Made by a program: the position numbers and the translations under genes
DNA from: Nemertoderma westbladi
Taxonomy: Eukaryota > Xenacoelomorpha > Nemertodermatida > Nemertodermatidae
Length of the DNA: 64,000 nt
Assembly (NCBI GenBank): GCA_032718475.1
Contig: JAUCBJ010002853.1
Coordinates: 1-64,000 of the forward strand
Direction: 5' to 3'
Shown here: positions 45,267 through 55,197 of the stretch, one piece after another
Position numbering within the stretch: position 1 is the first letter of the stretch
How the letters are laid out: every line of letters begins with the position of its first letter
Notes under the pieces: generated by a model
The model's database searches: none
The model's input: the letters and a program-made list of their open reading frames with translations, nothing else
What the model was told of the DNA's origin: nothing

Positions 45267-47480
45267 TTAATCCTCCCCTGCCCCATCACGGGTATTATGA
45301 TAATACAAAGTTTTAATGCCAAACCGATAGGCAAATAAAATGTCTCGTACAATTTGTTTAAGGGGAATTTTTTGGTTGGCAAAATGTTGTGGATTGTAGC
45401 TCACATTGGTTGAAATGGACTGATCAACAAACTTTTGCATAATCGCGACTAGTGATAAATACCCCTCGTTGCTTTTGAGATCCCACAACAGGTCATAGTT
45501 TTGTTTAAGTTTTTCATAGTCAGGCACCACCTGCTTCAATACGCCGTCTTTACTGGATTTTACACTCACGTAAGCCCGAGGTGGCTCAATGCCATTGGTG
45601 GTGTTGGCAATTTGACTAGAGGTTTCACACGGCATAATGGCTGTTAGTGTGCTGTTTCTCAAACCATGTTGTTTAATAGATGCACGCAAGGCTTCCCAAT
45701 CATATAAAAGGGGGGTGTTGGTGAGCAAATCTACTTCCTTTTTATAATGATCAATCGGTAATAGCCCTTTTGCATATTTGGTTTGATCAAACCATGTACA
45801 TGCCCCCTTTTCTTTTGCCAACTCATTGGAGGCTTGCAACAAATAGTATTGAATGGATTCAAACAACTCATGGGTCAGCTTGCGGCCTAAGGCACCGTTA
45901 TAATGCGCCCCATTTTTGGCTAAATAATAGGCAAAGTTGGTCACACCAATCCCTAAAGGGCGCCTTTTTTGAGTGGAAATTCGAGCTGCCTCTACAGGGT
46001 AATCTTGATAATCCAATAAATTATCCAATCCTTGCACCAACATGTGGGCTCGTTTTTGAATATCGCCCAAACTTTCAACTTCGCCCAAATTAAGGGCTGA
46101 TAATGTACAAAGCGCAATTTCCCCCTGCTCATCCGCAATATTTTTCAGTGGTTTAGTGGGCAAGGTAATTTCCATGCACAAGTTTGACTGGCGAATGGGG
46201 GCAAGTTTTGAGTCAAACGATGAATGGGTATTGCAATGATCGACATTTTGAATATAAACCCGACCCGTGCTAGAACGCTCAATACACAGCAAGGCAAACA
46301 ATTCTTTAGCAGGTAATGTTTTTTTGCGGATGCTGGGGTCTTTTTCATAACTCTCATACAACTTTTTAAATTGGGCTTGATCCCCAAAAAACGCATCATA
46401 CAGATCGGTAACATCTGAAGGACTAAACAAGGTAATTGATTGGTTGTGAATTAAGCGCTCATAAAACAGCTGGCTAATTTGTACCCCATAATCCATATGG
46501 CGCACACGGTTCTCTTCAATGCCCTTATTGTTTTTAAGCACCAAGAGCGATTCTACTTCTAAATGCCAAATCGGATAAAAAAGTGTGGCCGCCCCGCCAC
46601 GCACTCCACCTTGTGAACAGCTTTTGACTGCACTTTGAAAATGCTTGTAAAAAGGAATACACCCCGTGTGGTAGGTCATACCCCCTCGAATCGGGCTACC
46701 CAACGCACGAATACGCCCCGCATTAATGCCAATACCAGCCCGTTGGCTCACATATTTAACAATGGCGCTACTAGCAGCGTTGATCGAATCAAGCGAATCA
46801 CTTGACTCAATTAATACGCAAGAACTAAACTGGCGAATGGGGGTTCTAACCCCCGCCATCAAAGGGGTGGGTAGTGAAATTTGACCCAGTGAAGCAAGGC
46901 GATAAAACTCGCTAATCTGCTCAATACGCTTATTTTTTTCAACGGTACTAAATAAACACATGGCTGTGAGCATGTAGGCAAATTGAGGGGTTTCAAACAC
47001 GGTTTTTTTGACACGGTCTTGTACTAAATATTTGCCTTCAAGTTGCTTAACCGCTGCATAGGTAAAACGCATATCACGCTTGTGGTCAATTACTTGCTCT
47101 AATTTTCCAAATTCTGACACACTGTAATCGGTTAAAATTTGGGAGTCATACCAGCCCAATTTTGTCATGCGCTTAACATGTGCCAGTAATGGGGGGGGAT
47201 CAAACTGGCCATACGCGCATTTTCGAAGGTGAAAAATAGCCAAACGCGCTGCTAAATATTGATAATTGGTATTCTCCTCACTAATTAAGTCAGCTGCTGA
47301 TTTAATTAGCATTAAATGGATGTCGCTGGTCGACACCCCATCATAAAAATTTAGCTTTGCATTGAGTTCAACCTGCGATACTGAAACCCCCTCCAAATCT
47401 TGCGCCGCCCAAAAAATAACCCGATGAATTTTTTCATAATCAATGGGTTCTTGGCGCCCATTTCGTTTAACAATTTGCAT
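45267..47480 (-). CDS. nrdA: Class Ia ribonucleotide reductase large subunit lacking the C-terminal Cys tail
   Basis: Reduces ribonucleoside diphosphates. An N-terminal ATP cone (KRNGRQEPIDYEKIHRVI) is followed by the catalytic barrel: RQFSSCVLIE, GIGINAGRIRALGSPIRGG, NLCMEITLPTKP, LCTLSALNLG, and the radical-transfer YYHNTRDGA. From ATG 47480 it has 737 residues (a GTG at 47513 would add 11). E. coli NrdA has 761: after NTRDGAED it carries about 20 more residues ending in the redox Cys pair that thioredoxin or glutaredoxin regenerates. Here the frame stops at GAGED, and the nrdB ribosome site overlaps that end. No frame supplies the missing cysteines. Confidence 0.93.
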   Translation of the reverse strand: MQIVKRNGRQEPIDYEKIHRVIFWAAQDLEGVSVSQVELNAKLNFYDGVSTSDIHLMLIKSAADLISEENTNYQYLAARLAIFHLRKCAYGQFDPPPLLAHVKRMTKLGWYDSQILTDYSVSEFGKLEQVIDHKRDMRFTYAAVKQLEGKYLVQDRVKKTVFETPQFAYMLTAMCLFSTVEKNKRIEQISEFYRLASLGQISLPTPLMAGVRTPIRQFSSCVLIESSDSLDSINAASSAIVKYVSQRAGIGINAGRIRALGSPIRGGMTYHTGCIPFYKHFQSAVKSCSQGGVRGGAATLFYPIWHLEVESLLVLKNNKGIEENRVRHMDYGVQISQLFYERLIHNQSITLFSPSDVTDLYDAFFGDQAQFKKLYESYEKDPSIRKKTLPAKELFALLCIERSSTGRVYIQNVDHCNTHSSFDSKLAPIRQSNLCMEITLPTKPLKNIADEQGEIALCTLSALNLGEVESLGDIQKRAHMLVQGLDNLLDYQDYPVEAARISTQKRRPLGIGVTNFAYYLAKNGAHYNGALGRKLTHELFESIQYYLLQASNELAKEKGACTWFDQTKYAKGLLPIDHYKKEVDLLTNTPLLYDWEALRASIKQHGLRNSTLTAIMPCETSSQIANTTNGIEPPRAYVSVKSSKDGVLKQVVPDYEKLKQNYDLLWDLKSNEGYLSLVAIMQKFVDQSISTNVSYNPQHFANQKIPLKQIVRDILFAYRFGIKTLYYHNTRDGAGED

Positions 47481-47678
47481 GGATGAATAAATTAATTTTT
47501 GAACAATACGCACCCCTTGCTAATTTACTAAAGGGTGGTGAGGGCTAATTATTATACATAGAATACAAAAATTTTAGCGCTTAGCCCAATTGTTAAAAAT
47601 ACCAAACAATTGTTCAGCACGACGACTTAGCAAATGCAACAAAAGCTGCGCGTATTGGGAAATAAATTAGATAAACAA

Positions 47679-47930
47679 TTAACGCTTCTTATTTGATTGA
47701 GAAAGGGTAGAACCCGCTAATTTTTTAGTTGCTTTAGCATATTTAGGGCTTTTTAATACTTTTGATGCCTGCGCTTCCACTGCTTTGCCTGTTTGCTTAT
47801 TTGTATTCGCTTGGGATAGGGCTGAGGCTGCTAATGATTTTTGAATATCACTGGCGTTTGGATCTCGAAGCATTTTTGATGCCTGAGTGGCCACACGACT
47901 TGAGGTTTGTTTTTTATTTTTAGACACCAC
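47679..47930 (-). CDS. Small conserved basic protein with two internal repeats (83 aa)
   Basis: Two similar halves (about residues 13-41 and 52-80) each follow the pattern ASK-L-x-x-P-x-A...K-LA-S-ALSQ/TLSQ-x-NK. Lys- and Ser-rich, helical. Proteins of this type are scattered among proteobacteria and plasmids without assigned function. The formal start is GTG 47930 with GTG 47927 next. Confidence 0.65.
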   Translation of the reverse strand: MVSKNKKQTSSRVATQASKMLRDPNASDIQKSLAASALSQANTNKQTGKAVEAQASKVLKSPKYAKATKKLAGSTLSQSNKKR

Positions 47931-48152
47931 AACAATATATGTTAATTCAGCTAATTATAACTGAAAAAATCACATTTACCCACATAACTCATACAAACAT
48001 CAGTATTTCCCCCCACCCAATCATCACATGTCAAAAGACATGCCCATATCACTTAGAAAATAAGCCACCACTTCCCATCCCACATTGACACACAACCTAG
48101 TCACACAAAACACATCAAAATATTCTTAGGTGTTTTTCACGGTGAATCACTG

Positions 48153-48158
48153 TATAAT
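48153..48158 (+). promoter_or_regulatory. -10 box upstream of typA
   Basis: TATAAT lies 35 bases before the typA ATG; the -35 region is weak (GTGTTT 17 bases upstream). Confidence 0.4.
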
Positions 48159-48193
48159 TCAGGCTCTTTTTTTAACAGCACTCAAAATACCCC

Positions 48194-50017
48194 ATGGAGC
48201 ATACCAACAAAAGCTTGCGTAACATTGCCATAATCGCCCATGTGGATCATGGCAAAACCACCTTGGTGGATCAACTCCTTCGGCAATCAGGCACCTTGGA
48301 TCGTAACAGCCAAGGGCAAGAGCGAATCATGGATTCAAACGACCAAGAACGCGAACGCGGTATTACCATTTTGGCGAAAAACACCGCCATTAACTGGAAA
48401 GATTATCGAATCAATATTGTCGACACCCCAGGCCATGCCGATTTTGGGGGCGAGGTTGAACGCGTGCTTTCAATGGTAGACTCTGTGCTGCTTTTAGTCG
48501 ACGCCACCGACGGCCCCATGCCCCAAACCCGCTTTGTCACCCAAAAAGCCTTTGAATACGGCCTACGTCCCATTGTGGTCATCAATAAAGTGGATAAACC
48601 CAGTGCCCGATGCGACTGGGTAATGGACCAAGTATTTGAACTGTTTGACAAACTAGGCGCCACTGATGCGCAACTAGATTTCACCACCCTTTACACAAGC
48701 GCCATCCAAGGCATTGCAGGTATTGATGAAAACGACTTGGCGGGTGACATAACCCCCTTATTTGAAACCATTGTAAGCAATGTATCCCCACCACAGGTAA
48801 ATGCCGATGGCCCCTTTCAAATGCAAATAAGTGCCCTTGATTACTCAACTTATGTGGGCGTTATTGGTATTGGCAGAATCAGTAGAGGGTCTGTCAAGCC
48901 GAACCAAAGCGTTGCCATTATTGACCGAGACGGCAAAACATCGCGCGGGCGAATTTTACAAGTGATGGGCTATTTAGGCCTTGATCGAGTCGAAGCACAA
49001 AACGCCCAAGCAGGCGATATTGTTTGTATTACCGGCATTGAAAACTTACATATCAGCGACACCTTATGCGCACCCGATCACCCTGAACCCCTTAAACCGC
49101 TACGTGTGAATGAACCCACCATCAGCATGACATTTCAGGTCAATACCTCGCCCTTTTCAGGGCAAGACGGCCAATTTTTAACCTCTAGGCAAATCAAAGA
49201 ACGACTAGAAAAAGAACTACTGCATAACGTGGCACTGCTTGTTGAGCCACAAGAAGGCACTGAAAAATTCACTGTCTCTGGCCGTGGGGAACTTCATTTA
49301 TCAGTTCTGATTGAAAACATGCGCCGAGAAGGTTTCGAGCTTTCCGTATCCCGACCTGAAGTGATCATTCGAGAAATTGACGGCCAAAAGCAAGAACCTT
49401 ACGAGCAACTCATTGTTGATTGTGAAGAAACACACCAAGGCAGCATCATCGAAATTTTAGGTACACGAGGCGGGCAGCTTAAAAATATGACACCCGACGG
49501 GCATGGCCGCGTGCGGCTTGAATACATCATCCTGTCTAAATCGCTGATCGGTTTTCGCTCCCAGTTTTTAACCCTGACATCAGGCAGTGGGATTATGACC
49601 ACTGTGTTCGACCACTACGGCGCACTACAACCTAGCGATCAAACCAAACGCTCTGAAGGGGTGCTAATTGCCATGGCAACCGGCAAAGCATTGGGCTATT
49701 CTTTGTTCACCTTGCAAGAGCGCGGCAAGCTATTGATTGGCCATGGTGAGCAAGTGTACGAGGGCATGATTGTGGGCATTCATTCGCGCGCAAACGACTT
49801 AGTCGTCAACCCCACCAAAGCCAAAAAGGTCGATAACATGCGCGCCTCTGGATCTGATGAAAATATTATTTTAACCCCCCCTATCCAACTCACTTTGGAG
49901 AGTGCCTTATCATTTATTGATGATGATGAGCTGGTGGAAATTACCCCCAAAAATATTCGTGTTCGCAAAAAATACCTCACTGAAAATGAGCGAAAGCGAC
50001 ATACTCGAAAAAATTGA
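48194..50017 (+). CDS. typA: Ribosome-associated GTPase BipA/TypA
   Basis: A translational GTPase involved in 50S assembly and stress adaptation. The 607 residues begin [20 protein letters not shown] (G1), with RGITI (G2), [12 protein letters not shown] (G3), NKVDKPSA (G4) and SAIQG (G5), followed by domain II, EF-G-like domains ([20 protein letters not shown]) and the BipA-specific C-terminus ([21 protein letters not shown]). Full length and intact, with cassette DNA starting just after it. Confidence 0.97.
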   Translation: MEHTNKSLRNIAIIAHVDHGKTTLVDQLLRQSGTLDRNSQGQERIMDSNDQERERGITILAKNTAINWKDYRINIVDTPGHADFGGEVERVLSMVDSVLLLVDATDGPMPQTRFVTQKAFEYGLRPIVVINKVDKPSARCDWVMDQVFELFDKLGATDAQLDFTTLYTSAIQGIAGIDENDLAGDITPLFETIVSNVSPPQVNADGPFQMQISALDYSTYVGVIGIGRISRGSVKPNQSVAIIDRDGKTSRGRILQVMGYLGLDRVEAQNAQAGDIVCITGIENLHISDTLCAPDHPEPLKPLRVNEPTISMTFQVNTSPFSGQDGQFLTSRQIKERLEKELLHNVALLVEPQEGTEKFTVSGRGELHLSVLIENMRREGFELSVSRPEVIIREIDGQKQEPYEQLIVDCEETHQGSIIEILGTRGGQLKNMTPDGHGRVRLEYIILSKSLIGFRSQFLTLTSGSGIMTTVFDHYGALQPSDQTKRSEGVLIAMATGKALGYSLFTLQERGKLLIGHGEQVYEGMIVGIHSRANDLVVNPTKAKKVDNMRASGSDENIILTPPIQLTLESALSFIDDDELVEITPKNIRVRKKYLTENERKRHTRKN

Positions 50018-50048
50018 TCTGTGGATGCCAGTCACAAAAATAATTATT

Positions 50049-50084
50049 TAGAGAAATGAGGGAATTATTAGCTTCATTTCTCTA
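50049..50084. terminator. Stem-loop after typA
   Basis: TAGAGAAATGA (50049-50059) pairs with TCATTTCTCTA (50074-50084) around a 14-base loop, 32 bases after the typA stop. No clear U-tract, so a weak or factor-dependent terminator. Confidence 0.5.
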
Positions 50085-50159
50085 GCAATTTCTGCAATCT
50101 ATTCTTGGGAAGTTTAGTGAGCTTGCTATCATTGAAAACTAAAAGTTTTGTGGGGAGAA

Positions 50160-50261
50160 ATGGTTATCAAAGGTAGATGCAATCAATTGGTATGGCTAGG
50201 TATTTTGACTGGATGGATTTTGATGCTCATAGTATCATATGGGATGTTTATTAATAGTTAG
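50160..50261 (+). CDS. Tiny membrane protein (33 aa)
   Basis: ATG 50160 after a GGGGAGAA site encodes a short basic start and one hydrophobic helix (LVWLGILTGWILMLIVSYGM). The stop overlaps a GTTAGGC (50257-50263) resembling an attC R' box. It may be the remains of a first cassette. Confidence 0.4.
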   Translation: MVIKGRCNQLVWLGILTGWILMLIVSYGMFINS

Positions 50262-50269
50262 GCTTTTAT

Positions 50270-50633
50270 ATGAAAAATTTAACTTTTGTGATTATTATAA
50301 ACCTGTTTTCTTTCAGTGTTTTCGCAGAAACAATAGTTTGTGACAAGAATTTCACAATGTCTTCTGCTGTAGGTATTAAAAAAGGATTTAATGGTACAGA
50401 TATGTACAATTATAGCGATGGAATACTTCAAGAAATTTTTGATGGAAAAGCTATCTGGACATACAGCCATGTTACTGAGAAAAATGGATTTGGTAGCCAC
50501 TTTGAGGCAAAATAAATACCCTAATGATGTAAATATAATAACTATTGATCGTTTAACCAATAAACTGTACAAAACGGTCATACAGGGTGAATTAAAATAT
50601 ACATCTATAGGTGAATGTACATTTACAAAATAA
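50270..50633 (+). pseudogene. Cassette gene for a secreted small protein, frameshifted
   Basis: ATG 50270 gives a signal peptide (NLTFVIIINLFSFSVFA), then TIVCDKNFTMSSAVG and IWTYSHVTEKNGFGSHF, and stops at 50515. The plausible continuation (NDVNIITIDRLTNKLYKTVI, ending SIGECTFTK at 50633) lies in the next frame, so a single-base shift near 50500 is likely. No family recognised. Confidence 0.55.
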
Positions 50634-50699
50634 AATTATTAAGCCAATAAACCTGAATCTGATCAACCAATTATAGATGTATTTAATTAAGGACATATT

Positions 50700-50864
50700 T
50701 TGAAAAAAATCTTAATGTATATAATTGCAGCTCTATCTGGTCCGTTGTTAGTTCTAGCTACTTTGCCCTTATACAGTTAGTCTTTGATTGGAGGCATATG
50801 TTCAATGTGCGTTATTTCATTTGTTGCTGTTAAAAGTATTTGGCAAGGTGAAAATAAAAAGTAA
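50700..50864 (+). pseudogene. Cassette gene for a two-helix membrane peptide with in-frame TAG
   Basis: TTG 50700 follows AAGGA. The frame encodes one hydrophobic helix (ILMYIIAALSGPLLVLATL), a TAG at 50778-50780, then a second hydrophobic helix and QGENKK ending at TAA 50862-50864, right before an attC site. Read through, it would be 54 residues. The stop may have made a shorter product or inactivated it. Confidence 0.45.
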
Positions 50865-50865
50865 A

Positions 50866-50963
50866 GCCTAACAAGCTGTTCAAGCGGGACAAATAACAGT
50901 TGGCTGTTTCGCTCCGCTCACATTATAGCCAACTACAATTTGCCCCTTAACAGGGCGTTAGGC
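50866..50963 (+). repeat. Integron attC recombination site
   Basis: Begins with GCCTAAC (50866-50872) and ends with GTTAGGC (50957-50963). The arms AACAAGCTGTTCAAG and CCCCTTAACAGGGCGTTAGG flank an imperfect central palindrome (AGTTGGCTG...TAGCCAACT). This is the architecture of Vibrio-type attC sites. Confidence 0.88.
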
Positions 50964-50969
50964 GACCGA

Positions 50970-51362
50970 ATGTCCAACGTATGCTGCCAAAATATGCTGG
51001 AAGTCTTATCGCAACATAGATCAACATTCCGCAAGGAAAAGCAATTGATCTATCTATCAACACAAACACAAAATGACTATGTGGTAGAGCAAGCTTTAGA
51101 ATACTGTCCATTTTGTGGGTCGAGCATTGCAGTCGAGAATACGCATCAATTGGAACACGTCCTTAGCCAACCTCTTGAATTTTTGATTCGGTTTTCTGAT
51201 GGTGAAAATCACTTTACAAATTGTAGTCAAATAGACTATTCAATCTACCAAGAGGTAGGTGGATGGTCCTGTGAAAGTAAGCAAGGATTAGTGGATATCT
51301 ATGAAAAAGATATTCACCAAGTTCTAAATGCCACAACAGGTGAGGTTTTGTATGAGAAGTGA
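50970..51362 (+). CDS. Cassette protein with paired Cys motifs (130 aa)
   Basis: ATG 50970 lies just after the attC site, the normal position for a cassette gene; a frame opening at 50940 would start inside attC. Cysteines in SNVCCQNM and YCPFCGSSI suggest a small zinc-binding fold, like other CC...CPxCG cassette proteins. The rest is acidic with no catalytic motif recognised. The stop directly precedes the next attC. Confidence 0.7.
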   Translation: MSNVCCQNMLEVLSQHRSTFRKEKQLIYLSTQTQNDYVVEQALEYCPFCGSSIAVENTHQLEHVLSQPLEFLIRFSDGENHFTNCSQIDYSIYQEVGGWSCESKQGLVDIYEKDIHQVLNATTGEVLYEK

Positions 51363-51443
51363 GCCTAACAAGGCCATGAAAAACCGCGTATTTCATACGC
51401 CGGACTCACAACAAGTTGCTCGCCTTTTATGGCGGCGTTAGGT
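51363..51443 (+). repeat. Integron attC recombination site
   Basis: GCCTAAC (51363-51369) to GTTAGGT (51437-51443), 81 bases, with an imperfect internal palindrome (AACAAGGCCATGAAAA and TTTATGGCGGCGTTAGG arms). Confidence 0.82.
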
Positions 51444-51455
51444 TTACAGCAAGCC

Positions 51456-51990
51456 ATGAATAAATTTCAAGGTATATATTCACCTATTGCAGGTATTACT
51501 GGGGATAGTTTTTATTGTTGCTAGTTTTTGGGGAGATTATTTCCTAATTTCAACACCAGATAAATCCGTATTAACGGTAGTTTCTGTTGAAATTGATTGG
51601 GTTACAGGAGCAAGTAAAAGTTAGGTTACAACAAGAGTAGGCAAAACAAGTGGAGATGTTAGATTCAAAATTAAAGGGCAAGGTGAATACGTACACAGTG
51701 GCTACGGTGCAGCTTTATCTAAAGAAATATATAACTCTTTAATTCAAAAAGGCGCAGTTGTGGAAGTGTACGCGGATCTATCAGAAACCCGGAAGCCCTA
51801 TTTTCATGAATTTAGTTATAATCCCGTATATGAAATTAAAGTAAATGGTAAAACCATATTTTCTTACGAGGAAAACACGGATAGTGATGAACGATTTCTT
51901 TATATATTGCCTTGGTTGGGTATATTTTTAATATTTATGTCTCTATACCAATACTGGAAATATAAAAAACAATATTGGTTTAAAACCTAA
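51456..51990 (+). pseudogene. Cassette gene for a membrane-anchored protein, broken
   Basis: After ATG 51456 the frame must shift within about ten codons to reach a hydrophobic helix (LLQVLLGIVFIVASFWG). TAG follows SKS at about 51620. Beyond it the same frame continues (TTRVGKTSGDVRFKIKG, VEVYADLSETRKPYF) to a second membrane helix (FLYILPWLGIFLIFMSLYQY) and TAA at 51990. The two-helix layout around a beta-rich domain is like DUF3592-type proteins, tentatively. Confidence 0.5.
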
Positions 51991-52045
51991 CAAATGTATC
52001 AAATTGACACCCTGCTTTAAGGGCAACTTCTATCCCTTCTAACCG
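51985..52045 (+). repeat. Degenerate third attC site
   Basis: ACCTAAC (51985-51991) opens like an attC and a CCCTGCTTTAAGGGCAAC segment resembles the R' side, but no proper GTTAGGC follows. Probably a decayed end of the array. Confidence 0.45.
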
Positions 52046-52087
52046 ATGAGGACAGAGATAAGCAAACCTACCTGACCTACACCCCCA

Positions 52088-52522
52088 TCAAACACTCACC
52101 CTTAACATCCACTGCACTTTTTCATGTACCGTCATGCGATCAACGATTAAACCCATGGTGACCTCATCATCCTCAGACTGAGCAACCGTCAATGCCTGCT
52201 TTAATGTATTAACCATCACTTTTTGGTCATCTGCTAACTCACTTACCATAGTGGTCGCATCGGCATGTTCATCACCCGCTTCAATCGTGGCAAGCGTTTG
52301 ATACGCCTGCCAAGTACCGGGGGCTTTCTCCCCTAAACTTCTGATACGTTCAGCAATTTCATCAACAGCAGCAGCTAAATCAGTATATTGTTCTTCAAAC
52401 AGTAAATGTAAAGTCTTAAAATTTACACCTTCCACATTCCAGTGATAATTTTGTGTTTTCAAGTACAAGGCATAGCTATCAGCCAACACCTTTTTTAAAG
52501 CATCTGCAACTGAATTTTTCAT
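52088..52522 (-). CDS. dps: Dps-family ferritin-like DNA protection protein
   Basis: The 144-residue protein has the Dps ferroxidase pattern: YHWNVEGVNFKTLHLLFEEQY, then DEIAERIRSLGEKAPG, with ligands at the dimer interface, and a C-terminal HEKVQWMLRV helix. Dodecameric proteins of this kind store iron and protect DNA from peroxide. It lacks a long basic N-terminal tail, so direct DNA binding is less certain. An AAGGAGA site precedes ATG 52522. Confidence 0.92.
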   Translation of the reverse strand: MKNSVADALKKVLADSYALYLKTQNYHWNVEGVNFKTLHLLFEEQYTDLAAAVDEIAERIRSLGEKAPGTWQAYQTLATIEAGDEHADATTMVSELADDQKVMVNTLKQALTVAQSEDDEVTMGLIVDRMTVHEKVQWMLRVSV

Positions 52523-52869
52523 CTCCTTCTCCTATTTAACCATTAAGAATTTTGTAGCTACTAAAAACATAAGCAATTTGAATACATTCAATATAACATC
52601 TTTTTGTTACTATCAAATCTGACTGCCTCTTTTACATAAAATAATATCGATCACCTACAGACAGACCACAACATTACCCAACCCGACACCCACACAATAG
52701 CCCCTAAAACTTGTGTAAAAATTTGACACTTCACCTACCCATAATCAAAATCCTTTGGAAACATCAAAAATAAAAAACCTTTCCAACAACCTGTAAAAAT
52801 GAAAAAATAATGATCAACCCAACATCAAAATCCACTTAACGCCTGTAGGTCGAGCAAAACAACAAACAC
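52523..52869. other. Intergenic region between divergent dps and miaA
   Basis: About 350 bases, AT-rich. It should contain both promoters, but no clear paired boxes or operator are seen, and no gene. Confidence 0.5.
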
Positions 52870-53850
52870 ATGCAACCTATCATCTGCCTAATTGGTACAA
52901 CCGCCTCAGGCAAAACAAATATTGCCCAAACACTAGCCACACAAATACCCACTCAGCTGATCAGTGTTGATTCAGGGGCCATTTATAAAGAAATTCATAT
53001 CGGCACCACCAAACCATCCCCCCTAGGACAACAACAATTTTCATACCAACTGATCAATAAGTGCTCCGTTTTAGAACGCTACTCGGTTGCCCAATTTTTA
53101 AACGATGCTACTGATGCTATTCGCCAATCTTGGAAGGCTTGCCAATACCCCGTGCTAGTGGGGGGAACGATGATGTATTTTTACACTCTTTTTAAGGGGC
53201 TTTCAACGCTGCCAGCAACTGATCCAAAAATTCTTAAACAACTCCAATTCCAACTAGAAAAAAACGGCAATCAAAACCTGCATAAAAAACTATCAAGTGT
53301 TGACCCAAACTCGGCTTTAAAAATACACCAAAACGACACCCAAAGACTTCTTCGAGCCCTATGCATTTACCAACAAACAGGTATACCTATCAGCACGCTA
53401 CAAAACAGCCGCCAACCCACATTTTCACCCAAACAATTTATAATTATATCGACCGATCAAGCTAAAAACACCCTAAACCACGCAATTGAAAAACGTTTTA
53501 ATACCATGCTTAAAAATGGGCTAATTGAAGAAATACAACACCTTCAAGCACAACTACCCCTACACCCCCAACTACCCGCAATGCGACTGATTGGCTACCA
53601 ACAAGGGTGGCGATATTTAGCCGGTGAAATTGACCACCCTACCTTTTTTGAACAAGCCATCAATGCCACTAAACAACTTGCCAAACACCAACGCACTTGG
53701 ATTAAAACACTTTCCAAACACCTAAAAATTGACACCGAACATACTGATCAAAACAAATCAACCGAGCAAATCATGCACCTGATCCAAACCCACCACAAAT
53801 CAATTGGGTTGAATATTACACCAAACGCTAAGACAATAAGTGGCTACTAA
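52870..53850 (+). CDS. miaA: tRNA dimethylallyltransferase
   Basis: Adds dimethylallyl to A37 of tRNAs reading UNN codons. The 326 residues hold the P-loop GTTASGKT (9-16), DSGAIYKEIHIGTTKP, VGGTMMYFYTLFKGL, and the C-terminal IGYQQGWRYLAGE and KQLAKHQRTW segments. Slightly longer than usual at the end. Followed 15 bases later by hflX; hfq, usually between them, is absent. Confidence 0.96.
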   Translation: MQPIICLIGTTASGKTNIAQTLATQIPTQLISVDSGAIYKEIHIGTTKPSPLGQQQFSYQLINKCSVLERYSVAQFLNDATDAIRQSWKACQYPVLVGGTMMYFYTLFKGLSTLPATDPKILKQLQFQLEKNGNQNLHKKLSSVDPNSALKIHQNDTQRLLRALCIYQQTGIPISTLQNSRQPTFSPKQFIIISTDQAKNTLNHAIEKRFNTMLKNGLIEEIQHLQAQLPLHPQLPAMRLIGYQQGWRYLAGEIDHPTFFEQAINATKQLAKHQRTWIKTLSKHLKIDTEHTDQNKSTEQIMHLIQTHHKSIGLNITPNAKTISGY

Positions 53851-53865
53851 AAATCCTTCATCACA

Positions 53866-55158
53866 TTGAACTCAACCAAAAAAAAACCCCAACCCGTTGT
53901 TGTCGTTCATATTGACAGAACCCCACACCCTAGCCACAACCACAACGAATTTTTAGAACTTGCTCACGCTTGCAACACCCAAGTACTTAAGGTTTTCACG
54001 TTCAAACAAAGCCGACTCCACCCTGCCACCTGTTTGGGTCGTGGCAAACTTGAGCTAATTGACCAGTATTTATCAGAGAACCCATCCATTGGGGCTGTAT
54101 TGTTCAATCACGCCCTCTCACCCGCTCACCAACGCAACATTGAAACATACATCAAGCATCGCACACTGGATCGAGACGGCCTCATTCTTGAAATATTCGC
54201 CCAGCGTGCCCAATCTTATGAAGGCAAACTACAAGTAGAACTTGCACAGCTCATTCACTTATCCACACGTTTGATCAGGTTTTGGACACATCTGGAAAGA
54301 CAAAAAGGGGGTATTGGCCTTCGTGGCCCAGGTGAAACACAGCTTGAAACCGATAAACGCCTGATACAGTCTCGTATTAAGCAACTGAATAAAAAAATAA
54401 AAAAAATTCAAAACAGACGAACACTACAGCGGTACAACCGCACCAAAAACCAAATACCCATCATCGCCTTAATTGGTTATACCTCTGCGGGAAAATCCAC
54501 CTTATTTAACGCCCTGAACCAAGGCGCCCACTACACAGATGACATGCTATTTGCAACCCTTGATTCAACCATGCGACGAATAAACTTAAAAGGAGTCGGA
54601 AAAGCACTACTTTCTGATACCGTGGGTTTTATCAGCGACCTCCCCCCTGAACTGATCCTAGCCTTTCGCTCCACCTTAGAGGAAATTGAAAACGCCAACC
54701 TACTGCTACATGTTGTTGACTGTGCCCACCCCCAGCACCCAAAACACATTGAAGATGTCAACACCATCCTTTCAAGCATGAATGTCAAACACATTCCACA
54801 AATGATGGTGATGAACAAAATTGACCAGCTGCCTACCCCACACCCAAAAATTGAAAGCCAAAACAACCTGCCCACCCTTTATATCAGCGCCAAACAGCAA
54901 CAAGGCATTGAACAACTACAAAATACCATTAGCGAACAAATAAGCGGCCACCCCCAAACCATTCACATTCAACTCTCCTCAAGTGAGGGCGCAATCATTG
55001 ATCAAATCTACACCGTTGGAGAAGTTCTCCAAGCTCAATATCAAACCTCTCAATGCTTGATGACTCTTAAAATAACCTCCCAAGCGCTGAAACAGATCAT
55101 AGGGCAGCACAAAAAATTAATCAAAGTACTTTACATTGATAAAAGTAAACATGTATAA
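53866..55158 (+). CDS. hflX: GTPase HflX, ribosome-associated
   Basis: A 430-residue HflX: an N-terminal domain with LGRGKLELI and GAVLFNHALSPAHQRNIE, a GGIGLRGPGETQLETDRR-like loop (GLRGPGETQLETDKRLI), and a G domain with GYTSAGKSTLFNAL (P-loop), DTVGFISDLP (G3) and NKID (G4). It splits or rescues stalled ribosomes. The formal start is TTG 53866 with no strong ribosome site, suggesting coupling to miaA. Confidence 0.94.
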   Translation: MNSTKKKPQPVVVVHIDRTPHPSHNHNEFLELAHACNTQVLKVFTFKQSRLHPATCLGRGKLELIDQYLSENPSIGAVLFNHALSPAHQRNIETYIKHRTLDRDGLILEIFAQRAQSYEGKLQVELAQLIHLSTRLIRFWTHLERQKGGIGLRGPGETQLETDKRLIQSRIKQLNKKIKKIQNRRTLQRYNRTKNQIPIIALIGYTSAGKSTLFNALNQGAHYTDDMLFATLDSTMRRINLKGVGKALLSDTVGFISDLPPELILAFRSTLEEIENANLLLHVVDCAHPQHPKHIEDVNTILSSMNVKHIPQMMVMNKIDQLPTPHPKIESQNNLPTLYISAKQQQGIEQLQNTISEQISGHPQTIHIQLSSSEGAIIDQIYTVGEVLQAQYQTSQCLMTLKITSQALKQIIGQHKKLIKVLYIDKSKHV

Positions 55159-55197
55159 TGTGCATTAATATATATAAATTTGGGAGAAGGGGTAATT

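Noticed and set aside
47914-48193. An FMN or other riboswitch upstream of housekeeping genes, including ribD.
   Set aside because: No conserved riboswitch core was seen; the gap before ribD is too short and the region before typA only shows a -10 box.
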